Below are positions 24,770 to 34,934 of a stretch of DNA of 64,000 bases, piece after piece. Under the pieces are notes generated by a model that had not been told where the DNA came from, made no database searches, and saw only the letters and a program-made list of their open reading frames with translations. The stretch is from Schistocephalus solidus (taxonomy: Eukaryota > Platyhelminthes > Cestoda > Diphyllobothriidea > Diphyllobothriidae). A program made the position numbers and the translations under genes. Numbering within the stretch: position 1 is the stretch's first letter; the number at the start of each line of letters is the position of its first letter. The stretch lies in NCBI GenBank assembly GCA_017591395.1, contig WEDG01005592.1, positions 1-64,000 on the forward strand, read 5' to 3'.

Positions 24770-25265
24770 TTGCCAGAAAAGCTCAATGGAACAATGGATA
24801 TCTCCATAAAAATCGATGAGACCAAATTCGAAGGGCACCGTAGGTGCAAACGTGGCCAACTTTCATCTGGAAATTCACTTGCCGAAGAAAACGATGGCGA
24901 TCCAGTAGAGAATTATCGGAACTACGGCGAACGCACTGATTGTCCGTGGGTCTTTGGTTTGTGTCAAGGTACCGATGTTAAGTACTTCTACATACGCAAG
25001 CGCGATGCAGCGACGGTGATCTCTATCATTGTACGCGAAGAAGCAACAGGTTCAACAATACATGCTGGAAAATGGGACCAGCTCATTAGCGACTAAACCA
25101 GGCTGCATGCATGCATGCACGCACGCACGCATCGATCGAGGGCGCCGTGTGCGCACGCTATGGAGGCAAGCTGCGGCACTCATTGGCGGACTTGTTCATC
25201 AGAGCAGGCCGAAGAATCAGTACAACGACTGTCCACGATTAATATACCTGAGTTGGGACATCGTC
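24770..25265 (+). pseudogene. Merlin/IS1016-like transposase remnant
   Basis: One frame reads ISIKIDETKFEGHRRCKRGQ, then CPWVFGLCQGTDVKYFYIRK, then RDAATVISIIVREEATGSTI. This resembles the 'VEIDETKF.KRKYNRGR..EG.WV.G' and 'R....L..II......T.I.SD' segments of IS1595/Merlin DDE transposases; the first catalytic Asp (IDETKF) is kept. The Asp expected after GSTI is replaced. In another frame GAVCAHAMEASCGTHWR may correspond to the 'GAHTQ.IE..W' third catalytic block. Terminal repeats were not found. It is a dead copy inside an intron. Confidence 0.65.
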
Positions 25266-25599
25266 ATGCGCTAACGGCAATGTGCTATTTACCCAGTGCG
25301 TTCATGCTGGTACCTTGGCATCAGTGAGGCACTCGATTATCCACATGCGACGGACCACGAGCACGCGGACGCAAAGGGACGTATGTCCGCCTTCTGATAC
25401 GGAACGGCCGCACGTTCGGAAATTAATACGCGAAATAAAGCCATCGTAGCGACCTCTTTTTCCACCGATTTAACGTTCCCCAGTTTTCAGGGATTTTTGA
25501 ACTGCTCTGGCTAAAGGATAAACAGGAGGTTTTATGCAGATGGTCATCAGTATTGTATTTTTATACACATTTCGTGTGAATGCCTGACTGCCGAACATA

Positions 25600-26040
25600 A
25601 GCCAAATTCATTTGACCCAATTGAGAGAAACTCGGCGGCCTCTGTGGAATTCCAACCCACGGCAGCAGTAGCAAGGCTTGAGTATAAGCAATTTTTCTAA
25701 CCACCTGAGCTACAAGCAGTGATTTAAATCAAATTTGGGCAAGTTACACAAAGTGAGACTGGTAGTCATCTGGGAGATTCTAGCTCGAGTTCATAGGAGT
25801 TCCTGCTTGGGAAATAGGTTTAGGGTTTCAGAATTTGTCGGTTCCGTACGCTGCAGTAGGCTGAGCGGATAAATTGACTGAAAGATGATTAAATACGACC
25901 CCCCCCCCGTAACTCAGGGGGTTAGCTCGTTGACTGTACTCAAGCAATGCCCTTGTTGTCTTGGGTTTGAATTCCATGGAGTCTGCCGATATTTTTACAA
26001 TTGAGGCGAGTGAATTATTCAAAGCTGTCAAAAAAACCAA
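25600..26040. mobile_element. tRNA-like inverted-arm element, copy C
   Basis: The right arm (25903-26000, plus) reads CGTAACTCAGGGGGTTAGCTCG and GGGTTTGAATTCCATGGAG, then TTTTT and CAATTGAGGCGAGTGAATTA. The left arm is the same unit reversed (25720-25610). The centre (about 25725-25900) includes ACTGGTAGTCATCTGGGAGA, the reverse complement of the centre of copy A, and ACGCTGCAGTAGGCTGAGCGG as in copy B. The right arm carries a C9 run in place of the acceptor start. Confidence 0.7.
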
Positions 26041-27080
26041 CAACGACGGAAATCATCTGGTGCATCATGCTGAATGATCCTCTTCCAACTGGATTCCGGA
26101 AGAGGCAATCCTCTTTACAATTAAAGAACTTCTCAAATGCCGCAGTAACCCACGACATATTTCATTCCGGAAAAAACAGTCCCCTTACTGGATAATGAAG
26201 CAATACATTTCTTAAAAAGGTAGGGAAATGTGAGAAACTAAATAACCACGTCTTAACAGTTTTTCTATGCTTGTTTGTGATGGCTTGACCTCGACGTTGT
26301 CATAGCACAGTAACCATCCGCCACTGTCAACCAAACTTAACTGCTTGATGGATAATTTGCAGTACATAAATTCGGTTTATTGGCTCAGACCGTTTGGACT
26401 GGTTTAGTAGATCCACCTTTAATTGAAGATAATGCTTTCTTAGTAGAATCTTTCCTTCTATTTCTGTTGTTGCAGTACGCAGCTGTCCTTCAAATGTTAT
26501 AAAATTTACCTTGCCAGTATTTCATAAGCCGTCGCGACAATAGTCATTTGCAGGAGCCTGAGGTGTTCTTTGTGAGCTTGTTGCGAGAAAAATTCCTAAA
26601 TGGTCTTCATTTAAGAAAGACAAGTCTTCGGCAGGTCCCACTCACAGGATCGTTAGCTCCATGTGGGAATCTTTTTTGGATTATCTATGATCAAAACCGC
26701 AATTGGTAGCCCTTGGGCTAAGGCCACCTCTAGCGGCTTGCGTAACCATGGCTTTCTTTAAAAGCTGTATTTTGTAAATGGTACTTAATTTATCCTCGCA
26801 GTGGCAAATTCAACTGAGTGTCATTTACCAAATTACGGATATAACGGCAAGCTATGTACAGCAAGTTACAGTGGGACATTGAAAAAGAACCGTCTTTTGG
26901 CGGAATGTTATCGCTTTTTGGCGGACATCCTGTCTCTAAAACCCTGTCCGGCCTATGCGTTAACATAATGTTAAAGTAACGATTTGATGTAGAATATCAT
27001 GCCCTACTGGACATTGTTTGTAAAAGATTCGTCAAAATGTTGAGAGAAAGCAGCGTCTTGCAAGGGGGCCTGTGAGAAAT
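26041..27080 (-). other. Intron sequence without recognised features
   Basis: Nothing recognised. Two GCTTTTTGGCGGA/CTTTTGGCGGAAT half-repeats lie near 26.89-26.92 kb. Confidence 0.45.
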
Positions 27081-27104
27081 TTCATGGACGGTATCAGATC
27101 CCGT

Positions 27105-27245
27105 TTTTTGGCCCTAACCCTAACATTAAGCCTTACTCAAACCTTAATCCTAACTCTTATTTTAACCTTAAGCCTGACTTCCTTGGAATTTAGAACAAGG
27201 CCACATCTATTGCAGGGGAGGTTCTTACACCCGTGTCCTACCAGA
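27105..27245 (+). repeat. Telomere-core element, right part
   Basis: GGCCCTAACCCTAACATTAAG, then a decayed CCTAA array, then CTTGGAATTTAGAACAAGGC, then GGTTCTTACACCCGTGTCC. The right end matches the other copies (TTCTTTTCCCTTGTCC at 30.8 kb). The left terminal repeat was not found, so the copy may be truncated. Confidence 0.6.
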
Positions 27246-27353
27246 AAGTCATATCAGGATTCACATATTGAACTTGTTCAGCGCAAAAACCTATAAAGGA
27301 AATAACAGAAACAAGCATTTTAACGTAGGAATATTTAACAACCGGAAACATAC

Positions 27354-27813
27354 CTTTCCCCAAGAAGTACTTAAAGTACCAACGCGTCTCTCTCTCCGGA
27401 TTCTCTAGGTGAACGGGACGTGAAACGGAGGACCTCTTGGAGTACCTCGTGTTGTCCATCACAACAGCGGGTAAGAGGCCCACATTTTCTGTGCTTGTCA
27501 GTTCTTCATTTGGGGCTGAGGAGCTTTGCAATTTTCTCAAGCCACCCACCGGGCCATGGGAAACCGGGGGTTCGCGATTCAATCCTGAGAGTAGAATACT
27601 TGGACAGCTGTCCTGAGAACAAGAGTTTTTGAGCCGTTCTCCGGAACGAAATTGATTCGAAACACTACCCGTTGCCGTTGTATCAAATGACCAGACCGGA
27701 GCCTGTGGGCCACGGGCTACTATTGGCCAAAACACCTGGACACCTGCCTCAACACGAAACTTTCCGGCATTGTTCCGATAGTCGTACAAAATGTCCTGAT
27801 CCATTTCATGGAA
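27354..27813 (-). CDS. GARNL3: GARNL3-like exon: WYFKYFLGK segment
   Basis: The largest exon seen (460 nt). An AG acceptor precedes TTC-CAT-GAA-ATG at 27813. I prefer the internal acceptor to a start at Met 27804, because GARNL3 proteins have earlier sequence, but a start there cannot be excluded. The protein carries NNAGKFRVEAG, a long Ser/Pro-rich insert, then PVHLENPERETRWYFKYFLG, near-identical to the family's 'HLENPE..TRWYFKYFLG' motif. The donor is GGGGAAAG|GTATGT, leaving one base in phase with the 18.8-kb exon. The open frame runs on into the intron to 27238, which is read-through. Confidence 0.92.
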
Positions 27814-28424
27814 CTAAAACATACTAAAACAGAGGTTCATTCATTGAATTATTAGTTAACAAAAAATCAAAACGTTACTAGATAAAGTTATAAAATAATC
27901 AAGTAGCAAGTCAGCTTACTCAAATAAACAAATATCTAAAGGCATGACTCTGAGGCATTATGCTCTGATACATTTTGTAAGCCCTGTTTCTCCTACAGAA
28001 ATGAGGTGTGTACAGTGTGCAGAAACAGTGAACTTCTAACGAGCTCCTAGTGTTTTCGGAGAGATCGCCTATGGCGCGAATGTGGGGTATAATAGCAGTT
28101 ATTAAGGGTTGTAGGTAAACAGTCTCCTAGATAGAGTAAACAACTTGCTTTCTTAATTTTGATTATGATTAATTTCTGATGCCATAAAGCCAGTATATAC
28201 CTTATCATGGGCAAAATTTATTAATAAATCTGTATATTTATGAAAAAAACAAATGCTTTTTTTAAAACCAACAGTTCAGATTTATCAATAAATATTATTC
28301 CAAGTGAGGCTTTAACATTTAGTAAGTTCAAATACAAAATTTTAATCGATCAACTAAGAGGAAAACCATATTTTAAAAAAATTAGAATTTCCTACCATTA
28401 GCAAATTTTAAAAATACCTGTGCT
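27814..28424 (-). other. Upstream intron or 5' region, unrecognised
   Basis: AT-rich sequence right of the WYFKYFLGK exon. No further exon of the gene was recognised. Confidence 0.45.
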
Positions 28425-28735
28425 GCCCCGAAGTAAGGTATCAGAAAAGGAACCGCCCACAATAGGGGAGGCTTTACGCCAAGATTCGTGGAAATAAGGG
28501 TTAGATTTAAGTGGATGCTTGAGGTTAAGGTAAACGTTAAGGCTGAGTTTAGGATTATGGTTATGCTCATGGTTACGGTTTTTTAGGGTTAGCTTGAGGG
28601 GTTAGATTAGGACCACGGTTTAGGGAGATGTTAGTGCAAATTTTGGAACGCAGGAATATTTGACTTTTCTGAAATTACGCGCAGGGTCACCTTTCTTAAT
28701 TTGGTGGGCCGTCGGGTTTAGGGGACCATAAAGGT
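28425..28735 (-). repeat. Telomere-core element copy
   Basis: In minus orientation: GGTCCCC...GGTGACC, AAATTTCAG-like and AAATATTCCTG flanks, then a decayed CTAACCC array, then ATCTTGGCGTAAAGCCTCCC, CTATTGTGGGCGGTTCCTTTT. Both flanks match the 30.4-kb element in the same order, so this is an independent, near-complete copy in opposite orientation. Confidence 0.65.
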
Positions 28736-30440
28736 AATTCTTACTGTAACTGTTTCTCTGAGCAAACATGCGTCTTAGGGAAGATACTCTTAAATAGCTG
28801 TCAGTGGATACTGGACTACGGAGACAAGTAGCATGAGTTGCTTTGCAACTTTCGCAACGCTGGAGGTTATGCGTACATCCTTTTGGGTAGCCGATAGCTG
28901 GAGCAGTTTTCGCATTTCATTTTATTTTAAGAATCGCACCCACAATATTAAGGATATATGCAGTGGCCTTCACAATATTTAGGCATACACTGCCAAAGTA
29001 AATTGACAAATTTGGAGTGCAGTTCTTAAATGCAGCCCCGAAATTGAAATAAGTGTTCAAGTTAATTTTTTTAACCTTTACTTATGATCTGCGTGAAATT
29101 TACAACCTGCTTACGGCTGCTCCTTAGTATATAAAGAACTGAAATCTCAGACATCCTCTGCTGATGAGCCACTGCAAGATGCATCCTAAGAAGGAAATCC
29201 TAACTCCGAGCTTCACTGTTAGAACGGAGTGCATACGAAAAACCACAGTGGGAAGAGTTGGGATGACTTAATGATGAACCATGCGCTTAGATAGCGGCAT
29301 GGAGTGAACAAAACATATGATTGCTCATTTACCCAGTATCTGCGTGTTAAAAATAGTATATTTCTTCCTGCATAACGCTGTTACCAACTTGCTCGAGGTA
29401 AAATGGCACCTGATGCCTTCGTCTGTTGTTTTCAGATAAACTTTGACTGTTATCTAGGAAAATCACTGCCATGAGCCAGATTAATTCGTTTAAAGGAACT
29501 ATAAAAAGAAGCCATAAAATTTTTTTAAAGGCAGGCTGCCTGTTTTAAATTAACAATAAATGGATATGAACAGCATCCCAAGAGAAGTGTAGATAAACGA
29601 AAAATTAATTGACTCAGACTCAAATGAGATGGCTCACTGGCAATCAACTATTGAAATGAGGGAGTAAAAAGCGTTTATTTAAAACTGAAAGATACAATTT
29701 TTTAAAGTAAAAAAATTCGAAAACGCGATTTGCTACCAAATGTGCACAAGGAAGGATATTTTTATGTATGTTTTCTATAAATTATATTTGAATACATGAG
29801 GGCATCGCAAAAAATATCATACATACATACTAATTCTGTAATCCTTTTTAGAGTTTAGTTTTTGCCGGCAGCCAGAAAGAGTTTCATTTAAAAGTCTGCC
29901 TCATGACGCTAATGTAATATCTTGGGATTAGGCTGCACAATAAAACATGTTACTACTACACTCCAATAATTTGTTTCGTAGCAAATACACCTTTTAGAAT
30001 TTCAGTTGACATTTCATGAGATAAGCAATTTACCATAGAGCAACAGAAACTTTTTAATGACAACTTTCATACATGCAGCTGTTCAAAAGTGCGTGTTTGA
30101 TTTCAACTGCCCGAAAATGGCACCACAGACATGTATCCGTCTTCAAATGATTAACTAACCAAAGAGAAGAAAATCTTTCAAAAAGCCAGCAAACAACCGA
30201 ATCACTTAGCAGCTTTCGGTTGAATTCAAGCTGTACAGACCTACTTACTTGTTTATTGCAAACCTTATTATCCCCTATAGCCCAAGCTTAAAACAATCAT
30301 TTGTTCGTGAACGTGCAGAGAAGAATTTGACTGAGACGGAATATGTAGCCCTCCCAGACAGTCAGTTATCTGAAGAAAGATATGAGCCATTTTTAATTCT
30401 GGCACAATATGCGCCGGACTGCCAGAACTGTTCGTGGTAG
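28736..30440. other. No recognised features
   Basis: AT-rich; nothing recognised on either strand. Confidence 0.45.
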
Positions 30441-30840
30441 GGATGCCTTGCATGGCCGCCAAAAGAGGACACGGGAATAAGAACCACCCAGCCTGCTTAA
30501 AATAGGTGACCTTACATTAAATTTCAGGAAGAGTAAACATGCCCGTGTCCTAACGCTAACACTAACCATAACATCAAACTAAACTGTCATTTTCATATTA
30601 AAACTAACCCTACCCTCAACCTTAACCCTATTGTCAACACGCGAATAACCTTAACCCTTCGCCTAATCATGACTCTAACCCTAACTGTGACCCTAACCTC
30701 GAACTTAAACCTGACCCTTAAACTCAACTTTAACCATCACCTTAATCCTAAGCATAATTTTCTTGGAATTTTACACAAAGCCCCCTTTTGTGGATGGTTT
30801 CTTTTCCCTTGTCCTGTTAGTGCGGCCATACAAGGCATCC
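30441..30840 (+). mobile_element. MITE-like element with telomere-like core (400 bp)
   Basis: The ends are a clear inverted repeat: GGATGCCTTGCATGGCCGC at 30441-30459 against the reverse complement of GCGGCCATACAAGGCATCC ending at 30840. Similarity continues about 50 bp inward (AGGACACGGGAATAAGAACC against AGGACAAGGGAAAAGAAACC). Between 30545 and 30760 lies a decayed CCCTAA array (CTAACCCTAACTGTGACCCTA). No protein is coded and no clear target-site duplication is visible. Confidence 0.8.
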
Positions 30841-33800
30841 TTGCCTTATTGGTAACTAAGTATGAAAATCATGCAGGAGGATGTCGGCCGTCGACTATAT
30901 AACAGTCAAAAGCAACCATTTCGAGTAACATTTGGTTTATCTTTTCAAACGAAGTGTACATGCCCGACCGTCGAAGTTTTGTTTATCGGGCGTTTCGAAT
31001 TCAATCTTAAACCCACCTTCAACACAAAAAGGTAGAAGCTGATTTACTAGTCACTTTTATTTTCTGGCAGTATTTCAGAAAAAAATATCCAAAATCTTGT
31101 GCTGACTTTTAGACTGCACAGTTGACGACGGTTCTCAGCACGTTCAAATGATATATTCATTTAATTATGGAAGTTGTACAGTCTGGTACATAATTATGAT
31201 AGCGCTACCTTCAGTCTTTTTCTGTGAAACACATCTCATTTTTTTATATTGAGACCTGTATTTACATTGAAATTTTAGAGATCAGTTTTTCCTCCATCAA
31301 TTGGCTATCATCCTGGATCTGAGAACGATATCAGTCGGTCAGTCTTCTTCACTCTGGAGGTGAAATATATAGTATTCTACGAAAATCTTTTTTTTTACTA
31401 GTTATTCTTTAGGTTCACAGAAACTACGGGAAGTACATAAAATAAAAATATACAGGAACAAAAATAGCAAACAAAATCAAACTGTCGACTATCCTTTTCA
31501 GTGAAAGCTACCTTACTGCCGCATAAATAAAGAAATGGTGTAAGCGTGCATTAGTTTTCTTTGGATTCGCCCCCCCTACCCTTGACCCGAAAAAACCGCA
31601 TATAACACTTATCCTGATCGCGATCCCGGCTAATGCTGGAATAACAGAATAAGTAAAATGGAAGTTAGGTAACTCAGCTTGGTGTTATCTAGGGTGCCTC
31701 TTTTAACCAATGCTCCCTTTGTAGAAGAAGGAAAAGTTCCTAGAACAGGCACGGTACTGTGCATGCTCCAAAAATATGTCTTTGGATTCCTAAGCTCTAA
31801 CCGTAGAGGCGAGTATGTTTAACCCATAAACGAATCTTGGGAAAGATCACGCTCTGAGAAGTCGGCACCACTGTTTTCGGGCTGATAACGGATGAATTGT
31901 CTGCCTCCGCCCAATGAAAGATTTGTTTAAACAAATAAAATTAATTGAATCTGAATTTGATTCAACTTTTCGGGGATGAAATCTTGCGAGTAAAGCCTAA
32001 TAAAACTCTATGAATAAACCGATGGAAACAGTTTGTTGCTTGACAGTAATCAACTTTAATTAATTAGTCTTGAATTCAATGCATCTGAACTAGGTACTCA
32101 ACAAGAGACAAACTTGAAAAAAAAGCCTACCTCGCGAACCTGATGCGCGCCTAAGTCAAACTACGGCAAGAGTGCAGGCATGCGAATCGCCATTCGCATT
32201 ACGACTGCCACTACCTCCTGCGCTTCTTGCGTTAGCATTGGCTATCGACCGGTTGGGGAAGTCCGAGCAAAACGACGTTAGCAACCAATGAGCGTCCTGG
32301 GAACACTGATGGATGTTTACAGTGATGTCGAGTCCGTAGGCACTGGGACGGCTGCGTATGTGAGGCTTGCGAGGGCATGAACAAAGGGAGATAGGGAGAG
32401 CGAGAGAGAGAGGGAGAGTTGAATTATTTTAAACTCTGATGTCAATGTATAAGGCTGAGCATAACTCTCCAGCGTACTCTCTAGGGGCGGAAAGGCCCAG
32501 CCAATCAGCGGTCGGCTGTACATTTACGGCGTACCGAAGGCCAATACCGGTAAGAATTCATGTCAAAAAACATCGGGAATAAAAAGGCGGACTACGCAAT
32601 TTAAAAATGTAGCACCACCGAAAATGTAAGTAGGGAAGTTTTGTGCTGCCTGTTATTAAATACATTCTAATCCTAAACAAAAACACGTAATATTTGACAG
32701 TTATTTTTGTGGGATTTCTAACGTTTACTCCCCAGCTGAGAAACCAGGGCATTATTCTGAAGGCCTGGGTTTCAAAATACTTCTACCAACTATATATATG
32801 TATATTCGGACCCTAATGGGCATATAACTCTATTATACACACAGTATACTCAGTAGTCTTGAACTACAAAAGGACATTTTAAGGCCTGACGTGGATCATC
32901 ACATTTAGAACTAAAAGTATTGCATGAAATTATATTCGCTTGAAACCGAAAAGACGATCGCCAAACGATTTTCAAAGGCTTCCGATGTTTGGCTGCAGGA
33001 TTAATTGCTGAGCGTTATAGATTTGGTAATGATTTACGTAACCATAGAACGGGTAGTTAACATCTCGTTGCACTGAACAAAGAATAACGCTGAAGAATTC
33101 AAAGTTCTTGATTCATCACTACCCGGCCCGTATGATAATACAAGCTATGCTAGGGTAGTGAGAGACGGAAAACGATAAATGATGAAAAAGAGGAATTATG
33201 ACGTAGTTCTGAGGTCATGGAGCTGTGAACGAGTGTGGAATATGTAGAAGACTGTAAAAGCGTATGTGAAGACACCATTCTGTTAGGTTCCATCAGGACA
33301 GGGCAAAGTACATCTACAACGATATCTTGACTTTCCCTGTCAACAGGTAGTACCCAGTAGACGTCCACTGAGCCATGCGTCTCACCTGAGGTTGCCGACA
33401 AAAAACTGCGAATTTGTGCGCTAGCGGATATTTCCCATGGCAGAATTGATAACCGCATAAGTAAGTAGCGTAATTTTGTGCTCGCAAAAGGCTGGCCTAG
33501 GATGAAGGCCACACATTCTTAATCAAATTATACAACATCTAAATGTGACAGTTCGACCGTGGCAAGCAAATACGGCCACCACGCGTCCCACTGAGCAGCA
33601 TCTGCATCAGTTTATATCACGTCAGACTTTCACAGCATCCATCACACCAATATTTTCCTCACCGACCTTGTTTTCACGACAAGACAAAGATTGGAACCAG
33701 GTGCGGTTTCAGCCACTGGCAAAGCTACTCCGCTCATCGACGCGTACCACACAAAAGATCTGTTTCACTCAGCTTGTACCAGACATTCATAAGGGTGGCT

Positions 33801-34395
33801 AGGACGTCACATCAATCAGACTAAAATCGAAGTCACCTTAAGAAAGAGCCCTTGCAGCCTTGTTCTCAGTCCTCCAGTCATTCCGAAATAATTACCTAAT
33901 AATAGAGTTTGCCGAAATGGGCACAGACGTTAGATTTCCTAATCTTAAACAACAGTAAGGAACCAACATTACAAGTAATGGAAGATGGATTGGGTTTAAC
34001 TGACTTTTACCGAGACAGAAAAGTGCACAGGCAGCTCAGTAAGCAGTCGCCGCAAGCACTCTCATTAGCCAAGTGTCAAGCGAAGTTCATGGCCTCGAGA
34101 CCTCGTCCGGTCGTCACGGCTACGACATCCCAAATGTGAGACCGTGCGGAGTCGTCACAGGACATCCAGCGAGGTGATGTGTGAGTCAGCATTGAAAATG
34201 ATTGGCCGGTGTGGACAGCCAGCAGTGTCGAGGCCCAGACAGACGCTCGTGTGCACGTGCATGTAGACGCGAGGGGTTTTAGAGTTAAATATGCGCACAG
34301 CGTTGGGGCACCACAGCCAGTCGGTGGAGGTAAAGATCGACTGATGTCACGGCCTTGGTGAAGATTTTTAGACGCGCGTGCGTAGAGGCTGACCG
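30841..34395. other. No recognised features
   Basis: It contains a (GA)n-rich stretch at 32393-32418 and a more GC-rich patch at 32.15-32.55 kb. Open frames at 33.1-34.1 kb on both strands have no family resemblance I can name. The stretch lies between a host gene and the gypsy element and may hold its decayed 3' end. Confidence 0.4.
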
Positions 34396-34399
34396 TTTG

Positions 34400-34625
34400 T
34401 TCGACCGCCGTTGTACGACTATGTTCACCGTATGCTCCACCGAAGTATTTTGCGGGGACGGCGAATTGCGCTGGATTACAATGAGAGAGTAGACTTGCGT
34501 TTAATCTACCTCACTCTCTGTTCCACCCCCCTCCCCCCATCTGGGCACGGTATCAAGACAGAGCCAAGAAGACCAGAGACGGGAAGAGGTTGACCGGAGA
34601 AGGCGCAAATTTACCGACGGATTTG
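34400..34625 (-). repeat. Non-autonomous dispersed repeat, partial copy
   Basis: The minus strand carries the CACTCTCTGTTCC/GAGAGTGAGGTAGA block and ACCGTATGCTCCACCGAAG-type sequence in the same order as copies at 46.6, 50.0 and 59.1 kb. Confidence 0.55.
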
Positions 34626-34934
34626 ACGCTCGTGAGAGCAGGCAGGTACCATAACCCCACCTAGACCGAGGGCGACGTGACTGACACTGGAGGAACTGTT
34701 CATATGAAGAAGATGCTATCGCTAAAACCCGAAGTTTATTTATGTGAAGCATCGTATTCTCACATCAACTGTGATGGTCGTTGAATCTGAAACGTAAGCC
34801 AAAAAAAAATTATTGTTCCAGCGCTTGCATTTTCTTCTAAAGCGCTTCTTTGAACTCGCTTGTTCGTTTCTATCGGTACCGTTCATGTCTATAAACATGA
34901 TAAACAAAACGGTTTGGAAAGAAAACAACGTTCA

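Larger units (their letters stand above)
2078..27813 (-). other. GARNL3: GARNL3-like gene locus (six exons seen)
   Basis: This is a spliced gene on the minus strand whose six recognised exons join in one frame over 910 nt (about 303 residues). Introns are about 8.5, 5.9, 3.6, 2.1 and 4.7 kb, each with GT/AG ends. The product matches the N-terminal part and first half of the Rap/Ran-GAP domain of the GARNL3 family, which are predicted GTPase activators for Rap-like small GTPases with a C-terminal CNH domain. Exon order matches the protein order, which makes chance similarity very unlikely. The start codon and 5' exons, the Asn-thumb catalytic half and the CNH region are not in the window. The introns carry most of the mobile elements between 3 and 27 kb. 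Confidence 0.88.

Noticed and set aside
27072..27296. Open frames rich in LTLTL near 27.1, 28.4 and 30.7 kb
   Set aside because: They are translations of degenerate telomere-like arrays.
33150..34139. Gypsy GAG or LTR at 33.1-34.1 kb
   Set aside because: The position would fit the 3' side of the minus-strand gypsy, but no zinc knuckle, primer site or matching repeat pair could be seen.
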